From Natronocella acetinitrilica (GTDB taxonomy: Bacteria > Pseudomonadota > Gammaproteobacteria > Nitrococcales > Aquisalimonadaceae), in the NCBI RefSeq assembly GCF_024170285.1, contig NZ_JALJXV010000001.1, positions 186,001 through 250,000 of the forward strand: a stretch of 64,000 nt of DNA, read 5' to 3'. Positions 29,872 to 40,608 of this stretch are shown here, piece by piece. Numbering within the stretch: position 1 is the stretch's first letter; each line of letters starts with the position of its first letter. The position numbers and the translations under genes are program-made. The notes beneath the pieces were generated by a model, which was not told the DNA's origin, searched no databases, and saw only the letters and a program-made list of their open reading frames with translations.

Positions 29872-29945
29872 CGAGGCAGTAAGGTGGGGTTTGTGGTTTT
29901 TCGACGACAGACCCTCAATCGAGTTCCGCTGAACTGGACAGCCCA

Positions 29946-30590
29946 ATGCTACGGCTAACCGCACTTCTGCTTGTCTGTCTGATCGTGCTGATGGGCCCGG
30001 TGCAGTCCGCCGAGGCCCAGCTGTATCGTTGGGTCGATGATGACGGCAATGTGCATTACACCGATCGGTTGCCGCCGGAGCGGGCCCGGGACGGCAGGCG
30101 GGTGTATTCACCCAGCGGGATCGCCCAGGAAGACATCGATGCCGCGCCCACCGAGGAACAGCGCCAGGCCCTGATCGAGGAACGCCGCCGCCAGGAGGAG
30201 CAGGCCGCAGCGGAGAGACAGGCACGCGAGGAGCAGGCGGCGTTCGATCGCTTCCTGCTGAGAACCTATTCCAGCAGCGATCATATCCTGCGGGTGCAGG
30301 AATCCCGTCTCGAGACACTGGATCGCAGCCGAACCCTCATCGAGACGCGGCTGGAGCGTGATCACGGCGAACTGGAGCAGCTTCGGGGACGGGCGGCAGA
30401 GGCCGAGCGCGGCGGGTCTGCCGAGGACCTGGACGGCCTTTATGCCCGGATTCAGCGCGTGGAATCACGCATTCGCGATCGACAGCGGGAACTCGACAAC
30501 ATGGATGACGAGGAAGACCGCCTGATGACCGAGTTCGGCCGCCACCTGGATCGCTACCAGGAACTGCAGGCCGAGATGAACCGCGACTAG
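29946..30590 (+). CDS. DUF4124 domain-containing secreted protein
   Basis: A 214-residue exported protein. A signal peptide (about 1-24) precedes a DUF4124 domain, whose hallmark is QLYRWVDDDGNVHYTDRLPP. The rest is a long charged coiled coil (EEQRQALIEERRRQEEQAAAE...) of about 140 residues. Such proteins are common in gammaproteobacteria and their function is unknown; envelope localisation is inferred. It is convergent with argB, the two stops being 18 bp apart with no obvious terminator. Confidence 0.8.
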   Translation: MLRLTALLLVCLIVLMGPVQSAEAQLYRWVDDDGNVHYTDRLPPERARDGRRVYSPSGIAQEDIDAAPTEEQRQALIEERRRQEEQAAAERQAREEQAAFDRFLLRTYSSSDHILRVQESRLETLDRSRTLIETRLERDHGELEQLRGRAAEAERGGSAEDLDGLYARIQRVESRIRDRQRELDNMDDEEDRLMTEFGRHLDRYQELQAEMNRD

Positions 30591-30607
30591 GGTCCGTCCC
30601 ACTCAAC

Positions 30608-31537
<930 letters not shown>

Positions 31538-34138
31538 TCAGAAATCCGGGTTCAGATCGGGGCGCACGGCAGTGATCATGCCGCGGAACTCGTCGCGGAT
31601 CCGATCCAGCGCAGCCTGAGTGTCCGCCTCGAAACGCAGCACCAGGCAGGGCGTGGTGTTCGAAGCCCGAACCAGGCCCCAGCCGTCGGGGAAATCCACC
31701 CGCAATCCATCGATGGTGGTCACACGCGCTTCCGGGAACCGGGCACGGGCAACCAGCGCCTCGATTACGCGGGGTGGCTCACCCTCCTGCAGGTGCACCT
31801 TGATCTCCGGGGTACTGACGGTCTCCGGCAACTCGGCGAAGATCTCGCTGCTGCTACGCGGATCCATGGACAGGATCTCCAGCAGGCGGGCGGCGGCGTA
31901 GATGCCGTCATCAAAGCCATCCCAGCGATCGTTGAAGAAGATATGGCCGCTCATTTCACCGGCAAGGGGAGCGCCGGATTCCTTGAGCTTGGCCTTGATC
32001 AGGGAATGCCCGGTTCGCCACATCACCGGCACACCCGCATTGTCGGTGATGATCCGGGCAAGGTGGGCGGAGCACTTGACGTCGAAGATGATATCCGCGC
32101 CTGGCTGACGGCTGAGTATGTCCATGGCAAAGAGCATCATCTGCCGATCCGGCCAGATAATCTTGCCATTGGCGTCCACCACACCCAGGCGGTCGCCGTC
32201 ACCGTCGAACGCGAGCCCGACGTCAGCGCCGTCTTCCCGCACCGCCGCGATCAGATCCACCAGATTGGCCGGATCACTGGGGTCCGGGTGATGGTTGGGG
32301 AAGGTGCCATCGATATCGCAGTAGAGTTCACGCACCTCGCACCCAAGGCTGCGCAGGACCAGCGGCCCAACCTCGCCGGCAACACCGTTGCCGCAGTCCA
32401 CCACCACCTTGAGGGGACGGTGCAGGGTGACATCGCCGGCGATACGGTCCACATAATCGATGAGCACATCCTGCCGCCGCGCAGTTCCCTTTCCATCGAC
32501 GAGATCGCCCTCTGTGATGCGCCGGTGAAGGTCGGCTATCGCACTGCCCGAGAGTGTCTCACCGCCGAGCATGATCTTGAGTCCGTTATAGTCCGGCGGA
32601 TTATGGCTGCCCGTCACCTCGACGCCGGAACCGGTCTGAAGGTGATAGGTTGCAAAGTAGGTGACCGGCGTGGGCACTCGACCAATGTCGATGACCTCCC
32701 GGCCGGTGGCGCAGAGGCCGTCGATGAGGGCATCGGCAAGTTCCGGACTGGACAGGCGGCCGTCCCGACCCACCACGATCTGGGCGCAGTCCCGGGCCGC
32801 CGCCTCGCTGCCGATGGCGCGGCCGATGGCACGGACGGACTCCACGGATAATCCCCCGCTGCCCACCACTCCGCGGATGTCATAGGCCCGAAACAGACTG
32901 GGTTCGACGAACACGGCGGTTTCCTTCTCGGTTTTCTGTGGTGTTGCCGGCTGAGCTTGAGCCCTGGCCGGCGAGCGGAACGACTCCAGGTCTTCCGGTG
33001 AGACGTTTTCGTCCACCTCGAGGCCGCTGAGCAGGTCATCCGGATCATCGAAGCTGGCCGAGGCCGCCGAACGCGGCGCTTTTCTCGCCCCGCCCCCCGC
33101 CGCGGGCTTTGCAGATGGCGGCGCCGCCGCAGCTTCGCCCTTCGGCCTGGACAGCCCGGCAAGCGTTTCCTGCAGGACTACCCCCGACTCCTTGAGGCGC
33201 ATGGGATGATCTGGTCGCACGCTGCCCGCAGCCGCCTCCTGAGCGACGCTTGCCCACTCACGGGAATCGGCAAGCAGATGACGCCGCAGCGATGCCATGA
33301 CCAGCCAGATGCTGATGGCGAGCAGCACCAGCGCCACACCGGTAATGGTGAGGAACCAGGTATCGGTGAGCGGATCGAAGACCCGCGCGGCCGGAGGGGC
33401 GGAATAGCGCAAGCGCCAACCAGCGCCGGGGATCGTCTGGATATGCTCGCCACCACCGACAACGACTCCACCGACGCTGACCACTTCAGCGCTCTCGCCG
33501 TCCACCGGCGTCTGCACCACGGCAAGCTGGCCAGCGCCGCTGGCCGGCAACGCCAGCGCCTGTTGTACCCAGGCCACCGGATAGGTCAGCACCAGGGTCG
33601 CCCTGACCTCGCCATCGGCCACCACCGGTTGCACGAAATTCACATGGGCCAGGGGGCGACCAAGCAGGTGTGCTTCTGGCGACGGCGCTTCACCGGTCCG
33701 CTCGGCGGAGCGGAGCATGTCCAGCAACGCGAAGCCGATGGGCGGCTCGGCGCCGGGATCGGCCTGATTCCAGCCCCTGGGCAATAGCACCAGACGCATG
33801 GCACCGGGGAACTGCGCCTGCAGTCCGGATTCGGCCAGCCAGTCCATGTTTCCGGCTGCAGCCGCTGCGACCAGTTCCGGCCGGGTGGCAAGCAGTTCCA
33901 GTTGCGCGCGCTCCCGGGACATTGCCGCGCCAAGTTGTCTCGCGGCCATACCGGCCCCGGTCACCGCCTCGCGTTGCTGTGCCGCCGTGCGCTCCTGGTC
34001 CGCCGCGCCCTGGGCGAACCAGACCGCAGCCAGCAATATGGCTGCCGCAACGACGAAAAGCACAACACCCAGCAGGGATATGGCCGTCTCCCCGCCTTGC
34101 CGCTTGTCCATAGCTCCTGACACAGGCCCTTGCCTCAT
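31538..34138 (-). CDS. algC: Phosphomannomutase/phosphoglucomutase with N-terminal membrane-sensor region
   Basis: The 866 residues are about 400 more than classical AlgC (463). Residues 20-42 and 261-283 are membrane helices flanking a roughly 215-residue periplasmic domain with a cache/PAS-like look. A disordered Ala/Pro/Glu linker runs from about 310 to 405. The catalytic part, about 410-866, has phospho-Ser511 in TGSHNPP, metal-binding DGDGDR at 645-650, the GEMSGH sugar loop and the C-terminal RASNTTPCLVLRFEA phosphate loop. It makes mannose-1-P or glucose-1-P for LPS and exopolysaccharide. The start could be ATG 34138 or 34111. Similar long forms exist in pseudomonads; the sensor's ligand is unknown. 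Confidence 0.92.
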   Translation of the reverse strand: MRQGPVSGAMDKRQGGETAISLLGVVLFVVAAAILLAAVWFAQGAADQERTAAQQREAVTGAGMAARQLGAAMSRERAQLELLATRPELVAAAAAGNMDWLAESGLQAQFPGAMRLVLLPRGWNQADPGAEPPIGFALLDMLRSAERTGEAPSPEAHLLGRPLAHVNFVQPVVADGEVRATLVLTYPVAWVQQALALPASGAGQLAVVQTPVDGESAEVVSVGGVVVGGGEHIQTIPGAGWRLRYSAPPAARVFDPLTDTWFLTITGVALVLLAISIWLVMASLRRHLLADSREWASVAQEAAAGSVRPDHPMRLKESGVVLQETLAGLSRPKGEAAAAPPSAKPAAGGGARKAPRSAASASFDDPDDLLSGLEVDENVSPEDLESFRSPARAQAQPATPQKTEKETAVFVEPSLFRAYDIRGVVGSGGLSVESVRAIGRAIGSEAAARDCAQIVVGRDGRLSSPELADALIDGLCATGREVIDIGRVPTPVTYFATYHLQTGSGVEVTGSHNPPDYNGLKIMLGGETLSGSAIADLHRRITEGDLVDGKGTARRQDVLIDYVDRIAGDVTLHRPLKVVVDCGNGVAGEVGPLVLRSLGCEVRELYCDIDGTFPNHHPDPSDPANLVDLIAAVREDGADVGLAFDGDGDRLGVVDANGKIIWPDRQMMLFAMDILSRQPGADIIFDVKCSAHLARIITDNAGVPVMWRTGHSLIKAKLKESGAPLAGEMSGHIFFNDRWDGFDDGIYAAARLLEILSMDPRSSSEIFAELPETVSTPEIKVHLQEGEPPRVIEALVARARFPEARVTTIDGLRVDFPDGWGLVRASNTTPCLVLRFEADTQAALDRIRDEFRGMITAVRPDLNPDF

Positions 34139-34164
34139 CGTTGTTCTCGCCTCGCCATGGATCC

Positions 34165-34623
34165 CTAGCGCCGACCGGAATGCCCGAAGCCGCCCTCGCC
34201 TCGACCAGTGGGTGTGAAACTGTCCACGCGCTTGAATTCCGGCCTCACGACGGGCACGAACACCAGCTGCGCCAATCGCTCGCCAGGCTCCATGGTGAAC
34301 GTGGTCTCTCCACGATTCCAGCAGGAAACCATCAATTGCCCCTGGTAGTCGGAGTCGATCAGGCCAACCAGGTTACCCAGGACGATGCCATGCTTGTGAC
34401 CCAGGCCGGACCGGGGAAGGATCACCGCCGCCAATCCGGGGTCACCGATGTGGATGGCCATGCCAGTGGGAATGAGTTCGGTAGTGCCGGGTGCCAGGCT
34501 CAGGGGCTCATCAAGACAGGCGCGCAGGTCAATGCCCGCGGAGCCGTCGGTTGCATAATCCGGCAGCGGAAAGCTGGACCCCAGGCGTTCATCGAGGATG
34601 CGCACCTCGACTATCTGCGTCAC
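34165..34623 (-). CDS. dut: dUTP diphosphatase
   Basis: A 152-residue trimeric dUTPase that hydrolyses dUTP to dUMP, keeping uracil out of DNA. Its motifs include [45 protein letters not shown] and the C-terminal [10 protein letters not shown]. The GTG start overlaps the coaBC stop (GTGA), so the two are translationally coupled. It lies in the coaBC-dut-algC-argB series. Confidence 0.97.
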   Translation of the reverse strand: MTQIVEVRILDERLGSSFPLPDYATDGSAGIDLRACLDEPLSLAPGTTELIPTGMAIHIGDPGLAAVILPRSGLGHKHGIVLGNLVGLIDSDYQGQLMVSCWNRGETTFTMEPGERLAQLVFVPVVRPEFKRVDSFTPTGRGEGGFGHSGRR

Positions 34624-35840
34624 GATGCTGCTCCTTCTGGTTTATCATCTTGCAGGCACTGCGCGATCTGCGTGATCAATTCGGCGGCGAGGGCGGACTT
34701 CGGCCCGGGTCCGAGTTGCCGGTGCCCGCCATCCCAGATCAGCTCCAGCTGATTGTCGTCCGTATCGAACCCCAGGCCGGGCCCCACCCGATTGGCCGCA
34801 ATCAGATCCAGCCCCTTGCGGCGGCGCTTGTCCGAAGCATGCTCAAGTACACGGTCGGTTTCGGCAGCGAAACCGACGGTAAAGGGCCTGTCCTCGGCAC
34901 GGGCTGCCACTGCGGCCAGAATATCCGGGTTGGGGACCAGATGCAGTTTCAGATCAGCACCGCTGCGCTTGATCTTGCCGGCAACCGCCTCTGCGGGGCG
35001 GTAATCGGCGACAGCGGCACAACCGATGAATACATCCTGGCCGGCAACGTGCCGCTGCACCTCGGCGTACATCTGCTCAGCGGTTTCAACATCGATCCGA
35101 TGCACGCCCGCAGGCGTCGGCAGAGCGCACGGCCCCGCCACCAGTGTGACCTCGGCACCGGCTGCCGCAGCCACCGCGGCCAGGGCAAAACCCATCTTCC
35201 CGGAACTCCGATTGGTGATGTAGCGGACCGGATCCAGCGGCTCCCGGGTCGGGCCCGCAGTCAGCAGCACCCGCCGCCCCGCCAACACGGGTTCGGCGAA
35301 AACTCCGGCCAGCCGGGTCACCAGCTCCAGTGGCTCCAGCATCCGCCCGGCACCGACCTCGCCGCAGGCCTGATCGCCCTGCCCCGGACCAAACAGATGT
35401 ACTCCGCGGGTCGACAGGGCAGCGGCGTTCTCCCGGGTAGCGGGATGCGCCCACATCACCCGGTTCATGGCCGGCGCGAGGGCGACCGGTGCCTCGGTGG
35501 CCAGGTAGACCGTCGACAGCAGGTCGCCCGCCAGGCCGTGGCGGAACCGGGCCATGACATCGGCGCTTGCCGGTGCAACCAGCAGCACGTCGGCCCAGCG
35601 GGCCAGCTCGATGTGCCCCATGGCTGCTTCTGCATCGGGGTCCAGCAGGCTGGAGTGCACCGGCTCGCCGGATACCGCCTGGAATGTCAGCGGGCGGACG
35701 AATTCCTCAGCGGCGGCAGTCATGATCACGCGGACATGGGCACCGGCATCACGCAGGCGTCGCACCAGGTCAGCGCTCTTGTAGGCGGCTATGCCACCAC
35801 TGACACCGAGCAACACGTTCTTGTCGATCAGGCTGGACAT
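34620..35840 (-). CDS. coaBC: Bifunctional phosphopantothenoylcysteine decarboxylase / phosphopantothenate-cysteine ligase
   Basis: A 406-residue Dfp protein for coenzyme A synthesis. The N-terminal CoaC flavoprotein has [22 protein letters not shown] and the [10 protein letters not shown] cysteine loop. The C-terminal CoaB part has [26 protein letters not shown] and AAVADYRP. The ATG at 35840 (MSSLIDKN) is preferred; ATGs at 35849 and 35873 would add a few residues. No strong ribosome binding site is visible. It is the first gene of the coaBC-dut-algC-argB series. Confidence 0.96.
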   Translation of the reverse strand: MSSLIDKNVLLGVSGGIAAYKSADLVRRLRDAGAHVRVIMTAAAEEFVRPLTFQAVSGEPVHSSLLDPDAEAAMGHIELARWADVLLVAPASADVMARFRHGLAGDLLSTVYLATEAPVALAPAMNRVMWAHPATRENAAALSTRGVHLFGPGQGDQACGEVGAGRMLEPLELVTRLAGVFAEPVLAGRRVLLTAGPTREPLDPVRYITNRSSGKMGFALAAVAAAAGAEVTLVAGPCALPTPAGVHRIDVETAEQMYAEVQRHVAGQDVFIGCAAVADYRPAEAVAGKIKRSGADLKLHLVPNPDILAAVAARAEDRPFTVGFAAETDRVLEHASDKRRRKGLDLIAANRVGPGLGFDTDDNQLELIWDGGHRQLGPGPKSALAAELITQIAQCLQDDKPEGAAS

Positions 35841-35911
35841 AGAAACCATCGCCGCCGGGAGAACTGCGGCCAAGTGTAAGGGATGACAGCGCGAATGGGT
35901 AACGGACCCAT

Positions 35912-36142
35912 TCAGCCCATGAGGCTGTCCTCCCAGGGAACCGACGCCGCCAGCCGCTCCCGCAGGCCAGCGTCGGTCAGCTGATCCAGCTCCGCCTGGG
36001 CATCGATCCGCGTGTCGGAGGCCAGCAATGCCTTGCGCACACCTGCACCGGCCGCCACGAAGAGCAGTACCTGCATGCCGTAGGATTCACGGCCGAGGGT
36101 CACCGACCACTCGCGGCCGTCCGCATCAATGATGGCGCGCAA
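35912..36142 (-). CDS. Small conserved hypothetical protein
   Basis: A 76-residue soluble protein, rich in Ala and Leu, starting MRAIIDADGREWSVTLGRES if the TTG at 36142 is the initiator. AAGGAG seven bases upstream strongly supports this start, whereas the longer frame opening at 36316 would overlap radC in antisense-like sequence. It lies between radC and coaBC, 10 bp after radC, and so is probably co-transcribed with it. No motif or family is recognised. Confidence 0.6.
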   Translation of the reverse strand: MRAIIDADGREWSVTLGRESYGMQVLLFVAAGAGVRKALLASDTRIDAQAELDQLTDAGLRERLAASVPWEDSLMG

Positions 36143-36152
36143 CGAAAACTCC

Positions 36153-36827
36153 TTAAATGAGACCCCGCTCGGCAAAGGATACCGGCTCGCCATCCCCGAT
36201 GACCATGTGATCCAGCACCCGGATATCCACCAGCGCCAGGGCTTCCTGCAGTCGACGGGTGATCTGGCGGTCGGCGCCGCTGGGTTCGGCGACGCCGGAT
36301 GGATGGTTGTGGGCAATGATCACTGCGGCGGCGTTGCAGGCAAGGGCGCGCTTGACGACTTCACGGGGGTAGACGCTGGCGGCATCGATAGTGCCGCGAA
36401 ACAGCTCCTCGAAATGCAGCACCCGGTGCCTGTTGTCCAGGAACAGGCAGGCGAACACTTCATGGGGCAGATGGCGAAGCTTCGAGGCAAGGAAGCGGCG
36501 CGTCAGCGCCGGGGATGTCAGGGCATCGCCGCGCTGCAGTTCGTGAGCCAGATGACGGCGGGACATCTCCATTACCGCCTGCAATTGCGCGTACTTCGCG
36601 TCCCCCAGGCCAGGCCCCTGACAGAATGCATCGCGGTCCGCCTCGAGCAGGGGGCGCAGGCCACCAAAGCGGGCGAGCAGATTGCGAGCCAGATCCACGG
36701 CGCTGCTGCCCGCAACGCCGGTACGCAGGAAAATCGCCAGCAGTTCGGCGTCTGACAACGCCTGGGGGCCCTGACTCAGCAGCCGCTCGCGCGGCCGCTC
36801 GGCCGCTGGCCAGTCGGTGATGGACAT
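36153..36827 (-). CDS. radC: RadC family JAB-domain protein
   Basis: A 224-residue protein with an N-terminal helix-hairpin-helix-like region ([24 protein letters not shown]) and a C-terminal JAB/MPN metal site ([18 protein letters not shown]...[15 protein letters not shown]). The metal-binding His and Asp residues are intact. Despite its name, a role in DNA repair is not established; the JAB fold suggests metal-dependent hydrolase activity. Its place beside coaBC is conserved in many gammaproteobacteria. Confidence 0.93.
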   Translation of the reverse strand: MSITDWPAAERPRERLLSQGPQALSDAELLAIFLRTGVAGSSAVDLARNLLARFGGLRPLLEADRDAFCQGPGLGDAKYAQLQAVMEMSRRHLAHELQRGDALTSPALTRRFLASKLRHLPHEVFACLFLDNRHRVLHFEELFRGTIDAASVYPREVVKRALACNAAAVIIAHNHPSGVAEPSGADRQITRRLQEALALVDIRVLDHMVIGDGEPVSFAERGLI

Positions 36828-36879
36828 CGCTGTTCCCTCCCTGGAACACGAACCCGGACGATGGATGGAGCCGATCCGG

Positions 36880-37743
36880 TCAGGCCATTGCCGCCCGCAG
36901 TTTGTTCATGGCGTTCTTCTCGAGCTGACGGACCCGCTCGGCGGATACATTGTAATGGTCCGCAAGCTCCTGCAGCGTGGTCTTTTCTTCCGCCAGCCAG
37001 CGCCGCTGCACGATATCGCGGCTGCGTTCGTCAAGCGAATCCAGAGCGGTCTGCAGAGCAGCGGACTGGTGCTCTTCCCAATCGCCCCGCTCAAGCTGCT
37101 CGGCCGGATCCAGGCGCTGGTCTTGCAGGTATGCAGCCGGTGATCGCGGCGCGCTGTCGTCATCGTCGGCATCCGGCTGCGGATCGAACGCGACGTCGTG
37201 CCCGCTGAGCCGGGATTCCATTTCCAGCACGGTTTCCGGCTTGACGCCAAGATCCCGGGCCACGGTGTTCACTTCGTCCCGGGACAGCCAGCCGAGGCGC
37301 TTTTTCGAACTGCGCAGATTGAAAAAGAGCTTGCGCTGCGCCTTGGTGGTGGCGACCTTGACGATGCGCCAGTTGCGGAGGATGTATTCATGGATCTCGG
37401 CACGAATCCAATGCACGGCAAAGGAGACCAGGCGCACCTTGACCGACGGATCGAAACGCTTCACTGCCTTCATCAGGCCGATGTTGCCTTCCTGGATCAG
37501 GTCAGACAGCGGCAGCCCATACCCGGAGTAGCCCCGGGCCACATGCACGACAAATCGCAGATGCGACAGTACAAGGTGGCGGGCGGCATCCAGATCCTGA
37601 TGCTCCCGATACGAAATGGCCAGCGCCTGCTCGTCTTCGACGCTGAGCACGGGGATCTGATTCACGGCGCTGATGTACGCGTCCTCGCTGCCGGCGCGTA
37701 GCGGCAGATGGGCAGGATTCACCCGGGTCAAGGCGGTTCCCAT
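36880..37743 (-). CDS. rpoH: RNA polymerase heat-shock sigma factor (sigma-32)
   Basis: A 287-residue sigma factor with region 2 ([38 protein letters not shown]), the RpoH box-like QRKLFFNLR segment found only in sigma-32 proteins, and region 4 ([28 protein letters not shown]). It follows ftsYEX, the usual order. A perfect CIRCE operator at 37780-37806 overlaps a promoter 34 bp upstream of the ATG, so transcription from here is probably repressed by HrcA as well as controlled by the usual DnaK and FtsH feedback. Confidence 0.96.
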   Translation of the reverse strand: MGTALTRVNPAHLPLRAGSEDAYISAVNQIPVLSVEDEQALAISYREHQDLDAARHLVLSHLRFVVHVARGYSGYGLPLSDLIQEGNIGLMKAVKRFDPSVKVRLVSFAVHWIRAEIHEYILRNWRIVKVATTKAQRKLFFNLRSSKKRLGWLSRDEVNTVARDLGVKPETVLEMESRLSGHDVAFDPQPDADDDDSAPRSPAAYLQDQRLDPAEQLERGDWEEHQSAALQTALDSLDERSRDIVQRRWLAEEKTTLQELADHYNVSAERVRQLEKNAMNKLRAAMA

Positions 37744-37776
37744 GTCGTTGGACTCCCCGATTAAACTGATTGGCCT

Positions 37777-37806
37777 ATTTTAGCACTCACGCACTTAGAG
37801 TGCTAA
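37777..37806 (-). promoter_or_regulatory. rpoH promoter overlapping the CIRCE operator
   Basis: On the minus strand TTAGCA (37806-37801, four of six matches to the -35) and TAAAAT (37782-37777, five of six to the -10) are 18 bp apart. Transcription would begin about 27-30 bp before the rpoH ATG. Both hexamers fall within or at the edge of the CIRCE inverted repeat. Confidence 0.6.
37780..37806. promoter_or_regulatory. CIRCE operator (HrcA binding site)
   Basis: TTAGCACTC-N9-GAGTGCTAA, with spacer acgcactta, is an exact match to the CIRCE consensus on both 9-bp arms. It is in the 99-bp gap between ftsX and rpoH. HrcA normally represses groESL and dnaK operons through this site and needs GroEL for activity. 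Confidence 0.93.
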
Positions 37807-37842
37807 GCCCCCGGGTGGTTCCTTTCTGGCAAGGTACGGGCG

Positions 37843-38766
37843 TTATCGTGGTTCGATGGCAGCCAGGTGCCGGGCGACGGCCATCCAGGAGCCAATCAGG
37901 CCAAGGGCGGTTCCACCAAGTAGCACCGCGAGGCCACCCTGGAAACCCAGGCCATGCAACAGTGGGCCGGTCTGGTAAAGGGTTGCAAGCCGGTCTGCCG
38001 GGCCTTGCAGCAGCAGCCGGCCACCCTCTACCAGGATCACGGCAAGCAGCCCACCTGCCAGACCATACCAGACCCCTTCGTAGAGAAACGGCCGGCGTAT
38101 GAACGCGTTGGTGGCCCCGATAAGCTTGGTGATAATGATTTCCTCGCGCCGGTTCTCGATGGCCAGCCGAACGGTGTTACCGACGATGAGAACAACGCTG
38201 ATGGCCAGCAACAGGGAGATCAGCCACACCCCCCGGCGCATCAGTTGCATGATGGCATCGAGCCGCTGCACCCACTGCAGATCGAGCCGCGCCTGCTCCA
38301 CTGGTCCAAGCATCTCCAACTCAGTGGTGAGAGTCTGCAAATCAGCAGCGTCGAGCCCGGTGGTCGGCTCCAGCACCAGCATGGCGGGCAACGGGTTTTC
38401 GTCGAGCAGGTCCAGCGCGTCGCCCATACCGGAGAGCTGGCGGAACTCAGCCAGGGCGTCGTCGGGAGGCACAAACTCCACGCCCACCACCCCTTCCCAG
38501 TCTCTCAGGCTATCGGCCAGCTCGTTCGCCTCGGCATCGCCGACATCGCCGTGCAGGAACATGGAGATCCTGGCGGCGCCCTCCCAACTCCCGGTGAGTG
38601 ACTCCATGTTCTGCAAGGCAAGCAGAAAGCCGGTGGGCAGGGCAACGGAGATGCCGATGACCAGGACCGTCATCGCACTGCCGAGCCGGTGACGGTACAA
38701 CCGCCCCATGGAGCCGATGGCAGCCCGCAGGTGATCCTCCACCCACTGCACCAGACGCTGCTTCAC
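37843..38766 (-). CDS. ftsX: Cell-division ABC transporter permease FtsX
   Basis: A 307-residue inner-membrane protein of the FtsEX complex, which controls peptidoglycan amidase activation at the septum. It has an N-terminal cytosolic segment, TM1 at about 30-50, a large periplasmic domain (residues 55-170) and three C-terminal helices, the normal topology. The GTG start overlaps the ftsE stop (GTGA), indicating coupling. Confidence 0.95.
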   Translation of the reverse strand: MKQRLVQWVEDHLRAAIGSMGRLYRHRLGSAMTVLVIGISVALPTGFLLALQNMESLTGSWEGAARISMFLHGDVGDAEANELADSLRDWEGVVGVEFVPPDDALAEFRQLSGMGDALDLLDENPLPAMLVLEPTTGLDAADLQTLTTELEMLGPVEQARLDLQWVQRLDAIMQLMRRGVWLISLLLAISVVLIVGNTVRLAIENRREEIIITKLIGATNAFIRRPFLYEGVWYGLAGGLLAVILVEGGRLLLQGPADRLATLYQTGPLLHGLGFQGGLAVLLGGTALGLIGSWMAVARHLAAIEPR

Positions 38767-39440
38767 GCCGCCCCCCCAGGCCGCAGGTCATCGATCAGCG
38801 CACCGCGCTCAAGCACCAGGCAGCGATGGCGCATGCGCTGAATCAGGCCCAGATCATGACTGGCGATGAGGATGGTGACGCCCACCCGGTTGAACTGCTC
38901 GAACAGCGTCATGATGTCGGCGGACAACTCCGGGTCGAGATTACCCGTCGGCTCATCAGCGAGCAGAATTGGCGGGCGTGTGACCACCGCGCGGGCAATG
39001 CCCACCCGCTGCTGCTCGCCGCCGGACAGGGTCACGGGATAGGCTTTCTCGCGGTTGAGCAGGCCCACCTTGTCGAGTGCGGCACGCACGCGACGGGGAA
39101 TATCCCGCTGGGCAACCCCATTGATGATCAGTGGCAGGGCGACATTATCGTAGATCGTACGATCCAGCAGCAGGCGGTGGTCCTGGAAGATCATGCCGAT
39201 ACGACGGCGCAGGAACGGAATCCGCCGCTTGCCAAGACGGGACAGGTCCACACCATGGACATTGATGCTGCCGCCGCTGGGCCGCTCCAGCACCGGAATC
39301 AGCTTGAGCAGGGTGCTCTTACCCGCGCCGGAGTGGCCGGTCAGAAAGACCAGCTCACCGCGCTCCACATGAAAATCGAGCCCGCGTAGCGCGTCGTGGC
39401 CACCTGGGTAGCGCTTGCTGACGGCCTTGAAACGAATCAT
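38763..39440 (-). CDS. ftsE: Cell-division ABC transporter ATP-binding protein FtsE
   Basis: A 225-residue ABC ATPase with Walker [10 protein letters not shown], signature LSGGEQQR and Walker [16 protein letters not shown]. It partners FtsX. A gap of 43 bp separates it from ftsY upstream, in the standard ftsY-ftsE-ftsX order. Confidence 0.96.
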   Translation of the reverse strand: MIRFKAVSKRYPGGHDALRGLDFHVERGELVFLTGHSGAGKSTLLKLIPVLERPSGGSINVHGVDLSRLGKRRIPFLRRRIGMIFQDHRLLLDRTIYDNVALPLIINGVAQRDIPRRVRAALDKVGLLNREKAYPVTLSGGEQQRVGIARAVVTRPPILLADEPTGNLDPELSADIMTLFEQFNRVGVTILIASHDLGLIQRMRHRCLVLERGALIDDLRPGGAA

Positions 39441-39483
39441 GAATAGCGCGAAATCCCGTCACGTTCCGAGCGCCGCAAATCCA

Positions 39484-40485
39484 TCACTCGCCGACGGCCT
39501 GCTGCCCCAGGGCATCACCCAGCAGGGCATCAACAAACTCTTCGGCGTTGAACGGGCGCAGATCCTCGGCGCTCTCACCGACACCGATGTAGCGGATCGG
39601 CAAGCCGAGTTGCTGGGCAATTGCGAAGATCACGCCGCCCTTGGCAGTACCGTCCAGTTTGGTGAGCACCAGCCCGGTGACGCCCACGGCTTCATGGAAA
39701 TGGCTGGCCTGGGAAAGCGCGTTCTGCCCGGTGCCGGCGTCGAGGACCAACAGGGTCTCATGGGGCGCGCTGTCGTCGATCTTGCCCAGAACCCGCTTCA
39801 CCTTGCGCAGCTCATCCATCAGGTTGTGCTGGGTGTGCAGGCGACCGGCGGTATCGGCGATCAGCACGTCGGCACCCCGGGCCCGGGCAGCCTGAAGCGC
39901 GTCGAAGATCACCGAGGCGGAATCTGCGCCGGTATGCTGCGCGATCACCGGCAAGCCGACCCGCTGCCCCCAATGCTGGAGCTGCTCGACTGCAGCGGCG
40001 CGGAAAGTGTCGCCGGCGGCGAGTAGCACAGCGCGTCCCTCGCCTTTCCAGCGGCTTGCCAGCTTGCCAATGGTGGTGGTCTTGCCCACCCCGTTCACAC
40101 CCACCGTCAGCACCACGAATGGTGCCGGATCACGCTCAGGCACCAGCGCCGCCTGGCAAGGGGCGAGGATGGCGAGCATGTCTTCCCGCAGGCCCTGCAT
40201 CAGCGCCTGGAGATCGTTGAGTTCGCGCCGGCGCATGCGGGCAACGGTGCTATCGATAATGCGTGAGGTGGCCTCGACGCCAACGTCCGCCATCAGCAGC
40301 CGGGTTTCCAGCTCTTCCAGCAGTTCATCGTCGATGGTCTTGCGACCAAGAAAGGCCGTCGCCAGGCCCTCGGTCAACCCGCTGCGGGTGCGGCCCAGCC
40401 GATCCCGCAGCCGCGCCACGAGCCCGGGACGCTTGTCCTGCTCCGCGTTTTCGTCTTTACCGCCGCGTTTTCTGAAACCTAGCAT
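39484..40485 (-). CDS. ftsY: Signal recognition particle receptor FtsY
   Basis: A 333-residue SRP GTPase that docks ribosome-nascent chains at the membrane. The NG domain has GVNGVGKTTTIGKLA, DTAGRLHTQ and LTKLDGTAKGG. The N-terminal A domain is short (about 25 charged residues), much shorter than in E. coli. The ATG at 40485 (MLGFRKRGG) is chosen over the long open frame to 41391, whose upstream part is antisense to the M16 peptidase gene. Confidence 0.95.
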   Translation of the reverse strand: MLGFRKRGGKDENAEQDKRPGLVARLRDRLGRTRSGLTEGLATAFLGRKTIDDELLEELETRLLMADVGVEATSRIIDSTVARMRRRELNDLQALMQGLREDMLAILAPCQAALVPERDPAPFVVLTVGVNGVGKTTTIGKLASRWKGEGRAVLLAAGDTFRAAAVEQLQHWGQRVGLPVIAQHTGADSASVIFDALQAARARGADVLIADTAGRLHTQHNLMDELRKVKRVLGKIDDSAPHETLLVLDAGTGQNALSQASHFHEAVGVTGLVLTKLDGTAKGGVIFAIAQQLGLPIRYIGVGESAEDLRPFNAEEFVDALLGDALGQQAVGE

Positions 40486-40608
40486 CGCCCACGTTGTCAC
40501 TGTGGCTGTGAAGTTCGCGTATCGTATCACCCTCCCGAGCCACGCTGTAGAACGTCGGGCGGGCCGCAGACGACAACCATCAACCGCCTGAATCGAGAGC
40601 GAGGACCC

